The notes under the pieces were generated by a model, which worked only from the letters and a program-made list of their open reading frames with translations, did not search any database and was not told the origin of the DNA. Below, in pieces: positions 7,954 to 16,685 of a stretch of DNA of 39,782 nucleotides. The DNA lies in assembly GCA_026990595.1 (NCBI GenBank), contig JALXCZ010000047.1, positions 1 through 39,782 of the forward strand, in the 5' to 3' direction. Both the position numbers and the translations under genes were made by a program. How positions within the stretch are numbered: position 1 is the stretch's first letter; every line of letters begins with the position of its first letter. Source of the DNA: Sulfurovum sp. Its GTDB lineage: Bacteria; Campylobacterota; Campylobacteria; Campylobacterales; Sulfurovaceae.

Positions 7954-8556
7954 CTATGACTCCTTACTCTTTTCCAAAACTTTTAACTCTTCTTTTCCCT
8001 GTTCTACATAGTTGGCATACATAGCAAGCAGCATATCATTTGGCTGCACAAAGGTCTGAATGAAAAATGCCAAAGGATCCTTCGGATCAATATCATTCAC
8101 ATCTACCATCTCTTCAATAAAATCTTCAAAACTGATCCCAGCCATAACTGCACAGGCATGGATCATCATCGCTTCTTTAAGCCCTTCATGATCTATGGTG
8201 TGATAAAGCACCAAGAACATCTCTTTGGCTGCTTTCTTGTCATTCTCACTATAGCGTTGGATGGCATGTTCATAGATGGCTCTTGCAATGGCTCTCTCTT
8301 CTAAATTGTTGACAACATCAAATGACTTATGCTCAGAGAGATACTCTGCCAATCTGTCAAAGGCTGTATTGACAATAAACGTAAAGACTTCATTGATCTC
8401 ATCTTCAGATGATTCTATCACCAAATGGGCATCTAAAAGCTGATATCCCTTGGCAATGCTCTCTTCTTCTTTGCACTCCTGTTCCAGTCTTTTGATATTT
8501 GCTAAAAACTCCGGATCTTTTTTTAACTCTTCTACGTGTATTTCTGGGGTTTCCAT
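7954..8556 (-). CDS. Acidic helical protein of unknown function
   Basis: A 200-residue, strongly acidic, predicted all-helical cytosolic protein with no signal or membrane segment. I recognise no domain. It is fixed between the aminotransferase (directly adjacent stop and start) and murC (1-nt gap). As I recall, Helicobacter and Campylobacter keep one unknown gene in this murC-mutS2 block too, which suggests a conserved role linked to cell-wall precursor or diaminopimelate synthesis, but nothing in the sequence shows an activity. Confidence 0.8.
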   Translation of the reverse strand: METPEIHVEELKKDPEFLANIKRLEQECKEEESIAKGYQLLDAHLVIESSEDEINEVFTFIVNTAFDRLAEYLSEHKSFDVVNNLEERAIARAIYEHAIQRYSENDKKAAKEMFLVLYHTIDHEGLKEAMMIHACAVMAGISFEDFIEEMVDVNDIDPKDPLAFFIQTFVQPNDMLLAMYANYVEQGKEELKVLEKSKES

Positions 8557-9684
8557 TTAATTATTCTCCAATGCTAATTTTATTCTCTCTAATGCTTCTC
8601 TTGTCTTGTCTGCTTCATACACCAGCGCAAGTCGTATATACCCTTTGCCTTCACCCTCACGCCCCAGAAATGAACCAGGAATCACCTTGAGGTTGTACTC
8701 TTGGTAGAGCTTTATGGTAAAGTCAATTTCATCTTCTATTTTTAGCCAAATATAAAAGGTCGCTTCAGGTGCATCTACTCCTAGTACTTCTTTGGCAATA
8801 TTAAAATTCTTTTTATACTTCTTCCTAAACACATCCACATGTGTCTGGTCTGCCCAAGCTACAGTTGCAGCATACTGTAAAGGTAGAGGCGAGGCACATC
8901 CGACATAGGTACGATACACCATATAGGCTTTAAGAATCTCGGCATCTCCTGCAATAAACCCGCTTCTAAGTCCCGGTGCGGAAGAACGCTTGGAGATAGA
9001 GTTGATGACCAATATATTTTTAAAACTTTCATTACCTGCTTCTATACTTGCATTGAGTAACGACGGCAGAGGCTTATTAAGATAAAGATCGGCATAACAC
9101 TCATCATTAAGCAAAACAAAGTCATGTTTGAGTGCCAACTTTACCCACTGCTTTAAAGCATCCATAGGCATCACTGAGCTTGTCGGATTATTGGGTGAAT
9201 TGAGTATAACAAAGTCTGCTTTGGCAAGCGCTTCTTCATTTACTTCCGGCTGAAAATCATTTGCTTCATTGAGATTTAGGTAAATCACATCTGCTCTACA
9301 TGCTTTAGCTGCTCCTTCATAGATTTGATAAAAGGGATTAGGAAAGACCATGACAGGATTTTCAACATCATACAGTAGAAACTGTGGAAAGTTAAATAGT
9401 ACTTCTCTTGTTCCAAAGGTTGGGATGATCTGTCTGTTTTCTAGGCGTAAACAAAAACGGTTTTCAAGATACTTCAGCATCCCTTCTCTTAACTCTGCTT
9501 CTCCTGCTGTTTTCGGATATTTGTTAAGCAGTGAAGCACTTTTATTCAATGCATCCAAAATAAATTGTGGTGTAGCAAACTGGGGTTCACCGATGGTCAA
9601 AGAAAGTGGTGTGTGGTCACTGTTTGGTTCTACATTCTCAAGAAGAAGGTTAAGTTTCTCAAAGGGGTATGTCTCAAAGTTCAT
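8557..9684 (-). CDS. dapC: PLP-dependent aminotransferase, probably N-succinyldiaminopimelate aminotransferase
   Basis: Class I/II aminotransferase fold, 375 residues. Visible motifs are LTIGEPQFATP at the N-terminus, NSPNNPTSSVM (Asn binding PLP), NDECYADLY (Asp), SISKRSSAPGLRSG with the Schiff-base lysine, and GYIRLALV with the carboxylate-binding arginine. The KRSSAPGLRSGF pattern is typical of DapC-type enzymes of the succinylase lysine/diaminopimelate pathway. Diaminopimelate supplies peptidoglycan, which suits its place upstream of murC. Other aminotransferase specificities are possible. The ATG at 9684 has AGGG 5 nt upstream. Confidence 0.8.
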   Translation of the reverse strand: MNFETYPFEKLNLLLENVEPNSDHTPLSLTIGEPQFATPQFILDALNKSASLLNKYPKTAGEAELREGMLKYLENRFCLRLENRQIIPTFGTREVLFNFPQFLLYDVENPVMVFPNPFYQIYEGAAKACRADVIYLNLNEANDFQPEVNEEALAKADFVILNSPNNPTSSVMPMDALKQWVKLALKHDFVLLNDECYADLYLNKPLPSLLNASIEAGNESFKNILVINSISKRSSAPGLRSGFIAGDAEILKAYMVYRTYVGCASPLPLQYAATVAWADQTHVDVFRKKYKKNFNIAKEVLGVDAPEATFYIWLKIEDEIDFTIKLYQEYNLKVIPGSFLGREGEGKGYIRLALVYEADKTREALERIKLALENN

Positions 9685-9690
9685 TGCTGC

Positions 9691-9712
9691 CCTAAATTTT
9701 TAGGAAATTATA
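9691..9712 (-). promoter_or_regulatory. Promoter -10 plus small palindrome before dapC
   Basis: TATAAT (9712-9707) is followed at once by CCTAAA-AA-TTTAGG (9704-9691), a 6-bp inverted repeat whose second arm runs into the AGGG ribosome site. The transcript should start in or just before the repeat, so it could be an operator or a small hairpin hiding the ribosome site. Confidence 0.4.
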
Positions 9713-9738
9713 GCGTAGTTGGGGTTAAGATTTAAAAA

Positions 9739-10173
9739 CTATTGTTCCTCTGCTTCAATCAATAAACGATTTAATGAGGAAGAACTTTCAAATCTGTTCT
9801 CCATCCAACTTTTAAATGTATTTCTTCCTCTCCTCATATATTCCATACCTTTGCTCTCTTTACTTAACTCCCATACAAAACAGTTCAAAGACTTTGCTAT
9901 TTTCATATCTCCGTTTGTAAAATTATTGGCAAGGTATATTTGAAATATTTTTCTTGTCTCTGTTTTCTTGACATTATTATTTTGTCCTAAGTAATCCATA
10001 GCACCCAAAAAATAACTAAAAATAATAGGATAGTACACTTCGTTATCAAATAAATTTTTTCTTTTTTGCATAGGTATTTTCAATGACATTTCAGTAAATA
10101 GATTCAAAAGTTCATGAATTTCACCATATATACTCTTTTTCTTTTTTTTAGTCAATATATCAAGAATACTCAT
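9739..10173 (-). CDS. Unknown helical protein, single gene
   Basis: A 144-residue protein starting MSILDILTKKKKKS, chosen because TAGGAG lies about 5 nt before this ATG; longer in-frame starts up to 10239 have no such site. It is rich in Asn, Lys and Phe, with no signal peptide. The lysine run is coded by long A tracts, which could slip. I do not recognise the family. It stands alone: a likely -10, TATACT (10210-10205), lies upstream, and gaps separate it from dacB and dapC. Its higher AT content than its neighbours suggests an accessory gene. Confidence 0.65.
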   Translation of the reverse strand: MSILDILTKKKKKSIYGEIHELLNLFTEMSLKIPMQKRKNLFDNEVYYPIIFSYFLGAMDYLGQNNNVKKTETRKIFQIYLANNFTNGDMKIAKSLNCFVWELSKESKGMEYMRRGRNTFKSWMENRFESSSSLNRLLIEAEEQ

Positions 10174-10312
10174 TTTATCTCCTATCTCAAGATTCATAGA
10201 AATCAGTATAGAAAAAAAATAAAGAGATGATAAGAGCATATTGAAGAAAAAAATTTATAAAGAAATGCCAATCTTACCGTATAGTAGTCAGCCTGATTAA
10301 GAGAATAGACTA

Positions 10313-10351
10313 TTGAACCCTCTGAATAGCCTAGACGTTCAGAGGATTCAA
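10313..10351 (-). terminator. Long hairpin directly after dacB
   Basis: TTGAATCCTCTGAA (10351-10338) pairs with TTCAGAGGGTTCAA (10326-10313) with one mismatch and an 11-nt loop, starting 1 nt after the dacB stop. The stem is strong, but no uridine tract follows, so it may act as a 3' stability element or a weak terminator of the ovoA-ovoB-dacB transcript. Confidence 0.5.
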
Positions 10352-10352
10352 T

Positions 10353-12044
10353 TTATTCTTTGAGTAAAAAAGCTCCGTTATTAATATATTTGCGAATGAT
10401 TGCCAATACCTCCCGTGCTTTTTGTTCATCACTATAGGCACCAACAAGCACTTTATGTCTATTTCCGTAACGTACTTTGTAGCGAAACCCTAAATGCTCA
10501 ATACGCTGTAAATACTGCTTACTGGGAATATCGGTAAAGGCACCTGCCTGTACGTAATATTTTTGCAAAGACGAAATTTCATATGAAGAAGGACTCTTGG
10601 TTTTTATGTCCCATAATTCACTTTTGATATTGACTGGCTGAACAACTGCATCTTTATGCTCTACCAACCATTTGATAATATTATTTTGCAGCCCGGAAGC
10701 TCTCCAATTTCCTTTTTTGGTATTTACAAGTATTACAACTGTATAGAATTTTCCTGACTTACTCTTTACATATCCACCGATATTTTTTACCCGTTTCAAT
10801 GTTCCTGTTTTCATCCAGGCATGATTCTTGACAACCGTACCGCGAAAACGTTTTTTAATTGTACCATCCACACCTGCGACAGAGAGAATATTCATCCACC
10901 TTTGTCCATATCTCTCATATGCATTATCATACATATCTGCCAAAAGTTTTGCAGTAAGTTTTGCAGATCGGGAAAGCCCGCATCCATTATCTATTTTTAA
11001 TGCACCAAAGCCCAATACACCTTTACTTCTCAAGATGGTTTCAACTGCTCTTCGTCCTTTATCAAGTGTAGCAGGAGCACCATATTGCTTAGCTCCCAAA
11101 AGAAGAAGTAAATGTCGCGCATAAAGGTTGTTGCTCTTTTTAGCTGTTTTGGAGACTATCTCTTCCAAAGGTTTGGCATAATGTGTAAAAAGTCTTTTTG
11201 CATAAGGAGGTACTTTTTTTAAACGAAGTGTACCTTCTACAGTAATACCTTTCTCTTCTAACTTATCTCTTAATGCATAGTAGAATGATCGATAAGGTTT
11301 AGTCACTACTTTACAAATATTGCGTTTACCACACCGTTTGGAAATCTTTCCCTGAAGCAAGACAGTCGGTATGATATGAGATTTGTCTATCCTGACACCA
11401 GGCCATGAGTATCTGCCACTGCAAGGCTTATTGACCCCTTTTAATTTGTTAAGTAATGTATAACTGTGATCGACTGTTTTTTTTGTCACACTGTTTTTAT
11501 TGGGTGTAACACAAATGGTACTGACACGTTCATTGAACATCATAGCATCAGGCATAGCATTATAGGGGCTGTATGGGTGTTCATCAAAGCCTGAACTGTC
11601 TTTTGTGCCTACTTGAAAATAAGAGCGGTCAATGACAATATTGCCTTTGATCCTGTGTACACCATAGCGATAAATATTGTCTACAATATTTTCAAGATCT
11701 TTATCTGAAAGTGTAGGATCTCCAAATCCTTTAATCACAAGATCACCTTGCAGCACACCTTTACTAAGAAAACCTGCCGTATAGAATTGGGTTGGCCATC
11801 TGTAGTTAAAACCTAACTTTAAAATAGTTGCATAGATTGTCAGTACTTTGATGACAGAAGCCGGTGTTCTGGATTGATTTTCATTAAGGGATGCAATAAT
11901 ATGGCTGCTGTTTCCTGCTTCTTTCATATAAATACTGATATCTTTTTTGGGAATACCGGATCTTTTAATAGCTTCTTCTATACCTAAAGGCAAGCCATAT
12001 GCCCAATAGGTTAGTAACATATAGAATATAACAAACTGTCTCAT
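10353..12044 (-). CDS. dacB: D-Ala-D-Ala carboxypeptidase/endopeptidase (PBP4, family S13) with C-terminal SPOR domain
   Basis: A periplasmic peptidoglycan hydrolase that trims or opens stem-peptide crosslinks. The 563 residues have a signal sequence, then the three penicillin-binding motifs: SVIK (Ser63-Lys66), SNN (304-306) and KTG (412-414). The inserted region between the first two motifs is as in PBP4. Residues about 495-560 (YYVQAGAFTD to the end) form a SPOR domain, which binds glycan strands lacking stem peptides at the division septum. The SPOR tail is not part of E. coli PBP4. The start ATG overlaps the stop of the ovoB-like gene (ATGA), so the two are coupled. Confidence 0.92.
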   Translation of the reverse strand: MRQFVIFYMLLTYWAYGLPLGIEEAIKRSGIPKKDISIYMKEAGNSSHIIASLNENQSRTPASVIKVLTIYATILKLGFNYRWPTQFYTAGFLSKGVLQGDLVIKGFGDPTLSDKDLENIVDNIYRYGVHRIKGNIVIDRSYFQVGTKDSSGFDEHPYSPYNAMPDAMMFNERVSTICVTPNKNSVTKKTVDHSYTLLNKLKGVNKPCSGRYSWPGVRIDKSHIIPTVLLQGKISKRCGKRNICKVVTKPYRSFYYALRDKLEEKGITVEGTLRLKKVPPYAKRLFTHYAKPLEEIVSKTAKKSNNLYARHLLLLLGAKQYGAPATLDKGRRAVETILRSKGVLGFGALKIDNGCGLSRSAKLTAKLLADMYDNAYERYGQRWMNILSVAGVDGTIKKRFRGTVVKNHAWMKTGTLKRVKNIGGYVKSKSGKFYTVVILVNTKKGNWRASGLQNNIIKWLVEHKDAVVQPVNIKSELWDIKTKSPSSYEISSLQKYYVQAGAFTDIPSKQYLQRIEHLGFRYKVRYGNRHKVLVGAYSDEQKAREVLAIIRKYINNGAFLLKE

Positions 12045-13195
12045 ATTTTTTCCTTATATGCACACGATAATCTCTGCATCGCTTCTTCTAAAACTTCTTT
12101 TGATGTTCCTATATTCAAACGCATAAACCCTTTGCCTGCTTGACCGAAACTCAATCCGTCATTCAGCCCAAGCCTTGCATGATGTACAAAAAAATCCACA
12201 AGTACTTCCTGACTGACACCACATCCCCTACAGTCAAGCCACATTAAAAAAGTAGCTTCAGTAGAGATCGTTCTTATGGGAAAAGGGTGTGCTTCTATAA
12301 ATGAACTAACATACGTTATATTGGCTTCTAAATACTTCTTAAGTTCCCCAAGCCAAGCCTCACCTTCTTCATAGGCACTTATCAGTGCTTCTATCCCGAA
12401 CGGATTGCCGTTTGTGATACCTGATCTTTGTTGCTCTATATTATAAGCCTTACGAAGCTTTTTATCGGGGATGATCGCATAGGAGGTATTGAGCCCTGCT
12501 ACATTGAAAGTTTTGGAAGGCGCATTGAGTATAATACATCTGTTACGTGCCTTCTCAAAACTTCCTAGGATATGGTGTGTTTTAGTATAGACAATATCGG
12601 CATGGATCTCATCAGAGATGATCAAGACATTATACATCGTACAGATCGCTACCATCCTCTCCAACTCCTCCTTATTCCATACTCTTCCTGTCGGATTGTG
12701 TGGGGAACAGAGTAGAAAAAGTACTGCATCTTTTGCTTTTTTCTCAAAATCCTCAAAGTCAATATAGTATGCATTATTTTCATAGATCAGTGTATTGTCA
12801 AGCAATGTTCTGTTCCTGTGTTTTACAGAAGAAGCAAAAGGAGGATAAAGCGGTGTTTGAATAAGTATCCCATCACCCTCTTTACTATAGGCTTCAATGG
12901 CAAAATTGATAGAAGGAACAACACCGTAACACGGTACGATCCACTCCTCTTCTATCTCCCAATCAAAACGCTTTTTCACCCATTTGCTAATAGCATCATA
13001 ATATCTTTGGGGATAGACCGTATAGCCGTAAATAGGATGTGAGGCTCTTTTCTGCATCGCTTTTTGCACACACTCAGGCGAAGCTAGATCCATATCTGCT
13101 ACCCAAAGGGGTAAAAGATCATCCATACCGAATTTCTTTTTGGTTTCATCCAATTTAACAGCATAAGTACCTTTTCTCTCTACAGCTTCAAACAT
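12041..13195 (-). CDS. ovoB: PLP-dependent C-S lyase (MalY/PatB type), likely ovothiol sulfoxide lyase OvoB
   Basis: Fold-type I PLP enzyme of 384 residues, close in pattern to MalY/PatB cystathionine beta-lyases: LPLWVADMDLASP, CSPHNPTGRVW, SDEIHAD (194-200) and NAPSKTFNVAGLNTS with the PLP lysine K228. It lies 3 nt after ovoA. In ovothiol synthesis OvoA makes 5-histidylcysteine sulfoxide and a PLP lyase, OvoB, then cleaves the C-S bond to release 5-thiohistidine. The placement makes that the best role. A plain cystathionine beta-lyase cannot be excluded by sequence, so the symbol is an inference from context. Confidence 0.78.
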   Translation of the reverse strand: MFEAVERKGTYAVKLDETKKKFGMDDLLPLWVADMDLASPECVQKAMQKRASHPIYGYTVYPQRYYDAISKWVKKRFDWEIEEEWIVPCYGVVPSINFAIEAYSKEGDGILIQTPLYPPFASSVKHRNRTLLDNTLIYENNAYYIDFEDFEKKAKDAVLFLLCSPHNPTGRVWNKEELERMVAICTMYNVLIISDEIHADIVYTKTHHILGSFEKARNRCIILNAPSKTFNVAGLNTSYAIIPDKKLRKAYNIEQQRSGITNGNPFGIEALISAYEEGEAWLGELKKYLEANITYVSSFIEAHPFPIRTISTEATFLMWLDCRGCGVSQEVLVDFFVHHARLGLNDGLSFGQAGKGFMRLNIGTSKEVLEEAMQRLSCAYKEKI

Positions 13196-13198
13196 ATT

Positions 13199-15310
13199 TT
13201 ATCTCTTTTTCCATACTGTCATTTCTGCAACTGTATGCTGATGTTTTCTGGCTGTCTCTTGGATCACAAAAGGAATATCCTGTCTGTCAAACAGTTCAAA
13301 TTGAGGTTCAAGAATCTCTTTGAGTCCCTCTAATGTACTCACATTTTCTCCGTCTTTTTTGTACCCGCCTATCCACTTTTCTTTAGGTGTAGACTCTTCC
13401 TGCCAGGTATACGGAGATGTCATAATGAACAATCCGCCTTCATTAAGCCGTGAAGCGATCGAATCCAAAAACTTTTTAGGATCATAGAGTCTATCCAAAA
13501 GATTACCTGCAAAAATAAGATCAAAATCTTTGAAGATCGGTTTGAGATTACAGGCATCCGCCTGCCAAAATGCTACTTTTTTACATTCATTTTCCAGACC
13601 AAAGGCAGTAAGACTCACTTCATGAAATGTTTCCAAGTCACCTTCTGTAGGCATAACGTACCGGAGTATGCCATTCTCTTTGAGTTTTTGGGCTTCCTGT
13701 ATGAAACGGGTGGAGAAATCCACACCGATCACTTCATCAAACCCCCGTGCAAGTTCAAATGTACTGCGCCCAATAGCACAACCGATATCAAACGCTTTTC
13801 GTTTTGGTCTGTTTTTCATATATGCCAAAGCAATACCTGCACATTTTGCAGGATAGTTCTCTACTTTCAATCTATTCTCACCCCATCCAAAGTGGCAATA
13901 TTGAGAAATAATACTGTCGGTGGTGTAACTATTGGTGGTTACTTGCTCCGTATATCCACTCTCCACATATCTGAAACCTGCATGCTGATAGAAATGGCGT
14001 CTAAATCCGTAACGGCTCTTTTGTGTAGCAAGATTTCCACAGCTTATCCATGATCCGCCATTGATGAGATTGTGTTTCCCGTCAAAGGTTGGAACAGTGA
14101 AATCATCATAGACAGGATGCACTTTAAAGCCCTCAAAAGGGTAGATAGGCGTACGCGACCACTGCCATGCATTCCCTATGACATCATAGAAGTCACCGTG
14201 TCTATAGTGATCCACGGGCACAGAGGAAGCAAAGCCTTCAAGATCAATGTTGGCTATTGTTTCACCTCTATCTCTCCACTCAAGATAGGAAGGTATATCA
14301 CACACATCCTGCAATCTGATATATTCATCTTCAGCAGGAAGCCTCACTGTAATACCCTCTTTCTGACTCTTCCATTTACAAAACGCTTCTGCCTCCAGAT
14401 AGTTTACTTCCACAGGCCAATTCAGCGGAAGTGCTATCTTTCGGCTAAGTGTACGGAGTATATATCCGTTTTCACTCTTTTTCCAGAAAAGAGGATGCTT
14501 AGCTTTGGTAAATGTTTTCCATGCCCTGCCTTCATTACACCAGAAAATATCGTTCTCATATCCACCATCCTGTATAAAAGCAAGGAACTCACTGTTGGAT
14601 GTTAAATATTTGGATGCTTTAAATGCAGGAATATCTGCCTGATGCGTAGCATACTCATTGTCCCAGCCGAAAAGTATGGCATCTTTACTCTTACCGAGAG
14701 TTACCTTTCCTGCAGTAACTTCTAAGAGTTCATTTTGTGGTGCCTCACCATATTGCATACACTCTTGCCAGCGTCTGTCTTCTCTAATACTCTCAAAAGG
14801 GAGTTGGCGTATCAATACAGAAGAAGTTTCCAGATGGATATTTTCATGTTCTATCCCCATCAGGATTACCCACCAGGGGGATTCCCAAGTGATAGGCAAT
14901 GTTAACGGCAAACTGTCGATCAGTTCAGAAACAAGGGTATAAACTTTGTCGCGATATGCCTGTGTCTGAGAAAGCGTCGGCCACTCATAATGGGCATCAT
15001 TGAGATCATCCCAACTCATTTCATCTACACCTACGGCAAAAATAGACTCCAGATTCGGATCTATGCGTGTATCAATGATCTTGGCAAGTTTGAGTTTGTT
15101 GATAAAAAAGGTAGCAGTATGTCCATAGTAAAAGATAATAGGATGTCGAAGAGGATCAGCTTTTTGAAAGTAGGCATCTTTATCTGCTACTATATTGAAA
15201 AGTGATTCATAACGTTTATAACAGCTTTGAAAATACGTTTTTATCTCTTTACGTTTTTCTTCACTGTTGTTGCCTGCAAGTGTAGGCAGTTTAATCACAT
15301 GCTTCATCAT
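13199..15310 (-). CDS. ovoA: 5-histidylcysteine sulfoxide synthase / thiohistidine methyltransferase
   Basis: OvoA is a non-haem iron enzyme that joins cysteine to histidine C5 with oxygen; its C-terminal domain methylates 5-thiohistidine to give ovothiol A, a redox thiol. The 703 residues show a DinB-like N-terminal domain with the iron ligands H64 (YYGH) and the HX3HXE motif H155/H159/E161, a formylglycine-enzyme-like domain (about 195-450: INGGSWISCG, YGFRRHFYQHAGFRYVE), and a methyltransferase domain (about 465-703) with DIGCAIG at 508-514. All parts are intact. The first ATG is at 15310, with a second directly after it; only a weak AAAGA precedes them. The next gene is an ovoB-like lyase. 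Confidence 0.94.
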   Translation of the reverse strand: MMKHVIKLPTLAGNNSEEKRKEIKTYFQSCYKRYESLFNIVADKDAYFQKADPLRHPIIFYYGHTATFFINKLKLAKIIDTRIDPNLESIFAVGVDEMSWDDLNDAHYEWPTLSQTQAYRDKVYTLVSELIDSLPLTLPITWESPWWVILMGIEHENIHLETSSVLIRQLPFESIREDRRWQECMQYGEAPQNELLEVTAGKVTLGKSKDAILFGWDNEYATHQADIPAFKASKYLTSNSEFLAFIQDGGYENDIFWCNEGRAWKTFTKAKHPLFWKKSENGYILRTLSRKIALPLNWPVEVNYLEAEAFCKWKSQKEGITVRLPAEDEYIRLQDVCDIPSYLEWRDRGETIANIDLEGFASSVPVDHYRHGDFYDVIGNAWQWSRTPIYPFEGFKVHPVYDDFTVPTFDGKHNLINGGSWISCGNLATQKSRYGFRRHFYQHAGFRYVESGYTEQVTTNSYTTDSIISQYCHFGWGENRLKVENYPAKCAGIALAYMKNRPKRKAFDIGCAIGRSTFELARGFDEVIGVDFSTRFIQEAQKLKENGILRYVMPTEGDLETFHEVSLTAFGLENECKKVAFWQADACNLKPIFKDFDLIFAGNLLDRLYDPKKFLDSIASRLNEGGLFIMTSPYTWQEESTPKEKWIGGYKKDGENVSTLEGLKEILEPQFELFDRQDIPFVIQETARKHQHTVAEMTVWKKR

Positions 15311-15326
15311 ACGAATCTTTCATGCT

Positions 15327-15332
15327 ATTATA
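15327..15332 (-). promoter_or_regulatory. Predicted -10 for ovoA, with a very short leader
   Basis: TATAAT (15332-15327) in the 35-nt gap before ovoA. A transcript starting 6-7 nt downstream would leave a leader of about 10 nt before the ATG at 15310, just enough for the weak AAAGA. There is no clear -35 element. Confidence 0.45.
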
Positions 15333-15345
15333 TACCCAGTCAAGA

Positions 15346-15684
15346 TCAAAAATCTATTTTTTCTTTTGAACTTTCTATCATAGAGACAATGATCGTATAG
15401 AGATTGGCGATCACTGCACCGATCACAAGTCCAATAGCCATAGTTCTATTTTCATAAAATTTCATAGCAAAAAATGCAGGGATCAAATGCAAGTCTGCTA
15501 CAAGTGAACCTGCCAGAAGTTCCGCAGAGAGTATATTTCTTACTCCGATCTTCAGTATCGTAGAAACCATATTGACCGAACCAGCGACAAACAGTGCCAC
15601 CAGTGAATCTTCATACAAAAATGCTGCTGATGTTGTCAATGACATCAACGTAAAGAAGATATAAAAAACTTTTCCCCATTGCAT
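15346..15684 (-). CDS. Small polytopic membrane protein, DUF6394-like
   Basis: A 112-residue inner-membrane protein with about three hydrophobic helices: residues 5-30, 62-75 as a weaker one, and 80-103. It resembles the DUF6394 family, which I know mainly from Campylobacterota and which has no known function. MQWGKVFYIFFTLMS at the start and GLVIGAVIANLYTIIVSMIE near the end are its clearest stretches. The ATG at 15684 follows AAGGAG. It lies 29 nt after secF, with its own -10 across the secF stop codon, and 35 nt before ovoA. The family name is from memory. Confidence 0.75.
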   Translation of the reverse strand: MQWGKVFYIFFTLMSLTTSAAFLYEDSLVALFVAGSVNMVSTILKIGVRNILSAELLAGSLVADLHLIPAFFAMKFYENRTMAIGLVIGAVIANLYTIIVSMIESSKEKIDF

Positions 15685-15712
15685 AGTTACTCCTTAATGA
15701 TACTTAGCCAAT

Positions 15713-15718
15713 ATTATA
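15713..15718 (-). promoter_or_regulatory. Predicted -10 overlapping the secF stop codon
   Basis: TATAAT (15718-15713) includes the TAA stop of secF (15716-15714) and lies 29 nt upstream of the ATG of the DUF6394-like gene. It would allow that gene to be expressed apart from secDF. Confidence 0.4.
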
Positions 15719-16685
15719 GCGTACCATTCTCATACATAGCACGCATTTTCTCTTTTTCTTTCTCTCTTTTGAGTTTTGCTGCTTCTTTTTCTCTAAAGTC
15801 ACTCACAGAGAAACCAAGCCACATTAAAATAGGAGATGCTACAAAAATAGAAGAGTAGGTACCTACAACTACACCCACCAAAAGTGTAAAACTAAACCCT
15901 CGAATGATCTCCCCACCAAAGACGAACAGTGTCAGAACAACAAAGAATGTCGTCAATGAAGTCAGTGTTGTTCTTGAAAGTGTCTGGGTAACAGATTCAT
16001 CAATGATCCCTGCCAGATCTGGATCTTTAATGTCTCTGATACCCTCACGGATACGGTCAAAAACAATGATCGTGTCATTTAGAGAATATCCGAGAATAGT
16101 AAGCAGTGCTGCCAAGGTATCGAGGTTTACTTCTATCCCAAAAAGCACTACCGCTCCCATAGCAATGGTAACATCATGCACAAGTGCCATAACTGATGCT
16201 ACAGCAAAACGCCACTCAAACCGGAAAGAGACATAGATAAGAATACCAAGAATCGCCAGGAAGAGAGACATCAATCCTTTTTCTCTCAGCTCAGAACCTA
16301 CCTTGGCTCCAACCATATCAACCCTTCTTATTTCAAAGTTCCCTGTGCCTTTAAGCAGCTCACGCATCGTATCACCCATATCTTTACCCAATGCTTTGGA
16401 ACTGTTTTTGGTACGTATTATAATCTCATTATCATTTCCGAAATAGGTAACACTCGCACTTTCATAGTTTTTATCTTGTGCAATCGCTTTTCTCACTGCC
16501 TCTATCGGTGCTTTCTTCTCATAATGCACTTGTACCAGTGTACCACCGGCAAAATCAAGCCCATAGTTAAAACCTTTGGTAAAAATGAGTCCCAGTGATA
16601 TAATTACCAATGCCAAAGAGAGCACACCAAAACGTTTACTTTTGCTCATCAAAGAGAGCGGTTTTTTATACTTAAAGACTTCCAT
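15714..16685 (-). CDS. secF: Protein translocase subunit SecF
   Basis: Membrane partner of SecD; the pair uses the proton or sodium gradient to pull proteins out of the SecYEG channel on the periplasmic side. The 323 residues show the first membrane helix (GVLSLALVIISLGLIF), the periplasmic start DFAGGTLVQV, and five further helices carrying YSLNDTIIVFDRIREG, the hallmark of SecF. A basic coiled tail (KEAAKLKREKEKEKMR) ends the protein. Its ATG overlaps the secD stop by one base (TAATG). Confidence 0.97.
   Translation of the reverse strand: MEVFKYKKPLSLMSKSKRFGVLSLALVIISLGLIFTKGFNYGLDFAGGTLVQVHYEKKAPIEAVRKAIAQDKNYESASVTYFGNDNEIIIRTKNSSKALGKDMGDTMRELLKGTGNFEIRRVDMVGAKVGSELREKGLMSLFLAILGILIYVSFRFEWRFAVASVMALVHDVTIAMGAVVLFGIEVNLDTLAALLTILGYSLNDTIIVFDRIREGIRDIKDPDLAGIIDESVTQTLSRTTLTSLTTFFVVLTLFVFGGEIIRGFSFTLLVGVVVGTYSSIFVASPILMWLGFSVSDFREKEAAKLKREKEKEKMRAMYENGTL

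Noticed and set aside
10138-10152. Frameshift in the A-rich start of the isolated unknown gene
   Set aside because: The frame is intact across the lysine codons; slippage is possible but nothing shows a break.
13622-14605. Long plus-strand frames opposite ovoA
   Set aside because: OvoA has complete domain motifs across this stretch; the antisense frames have no motif or ribosome site.
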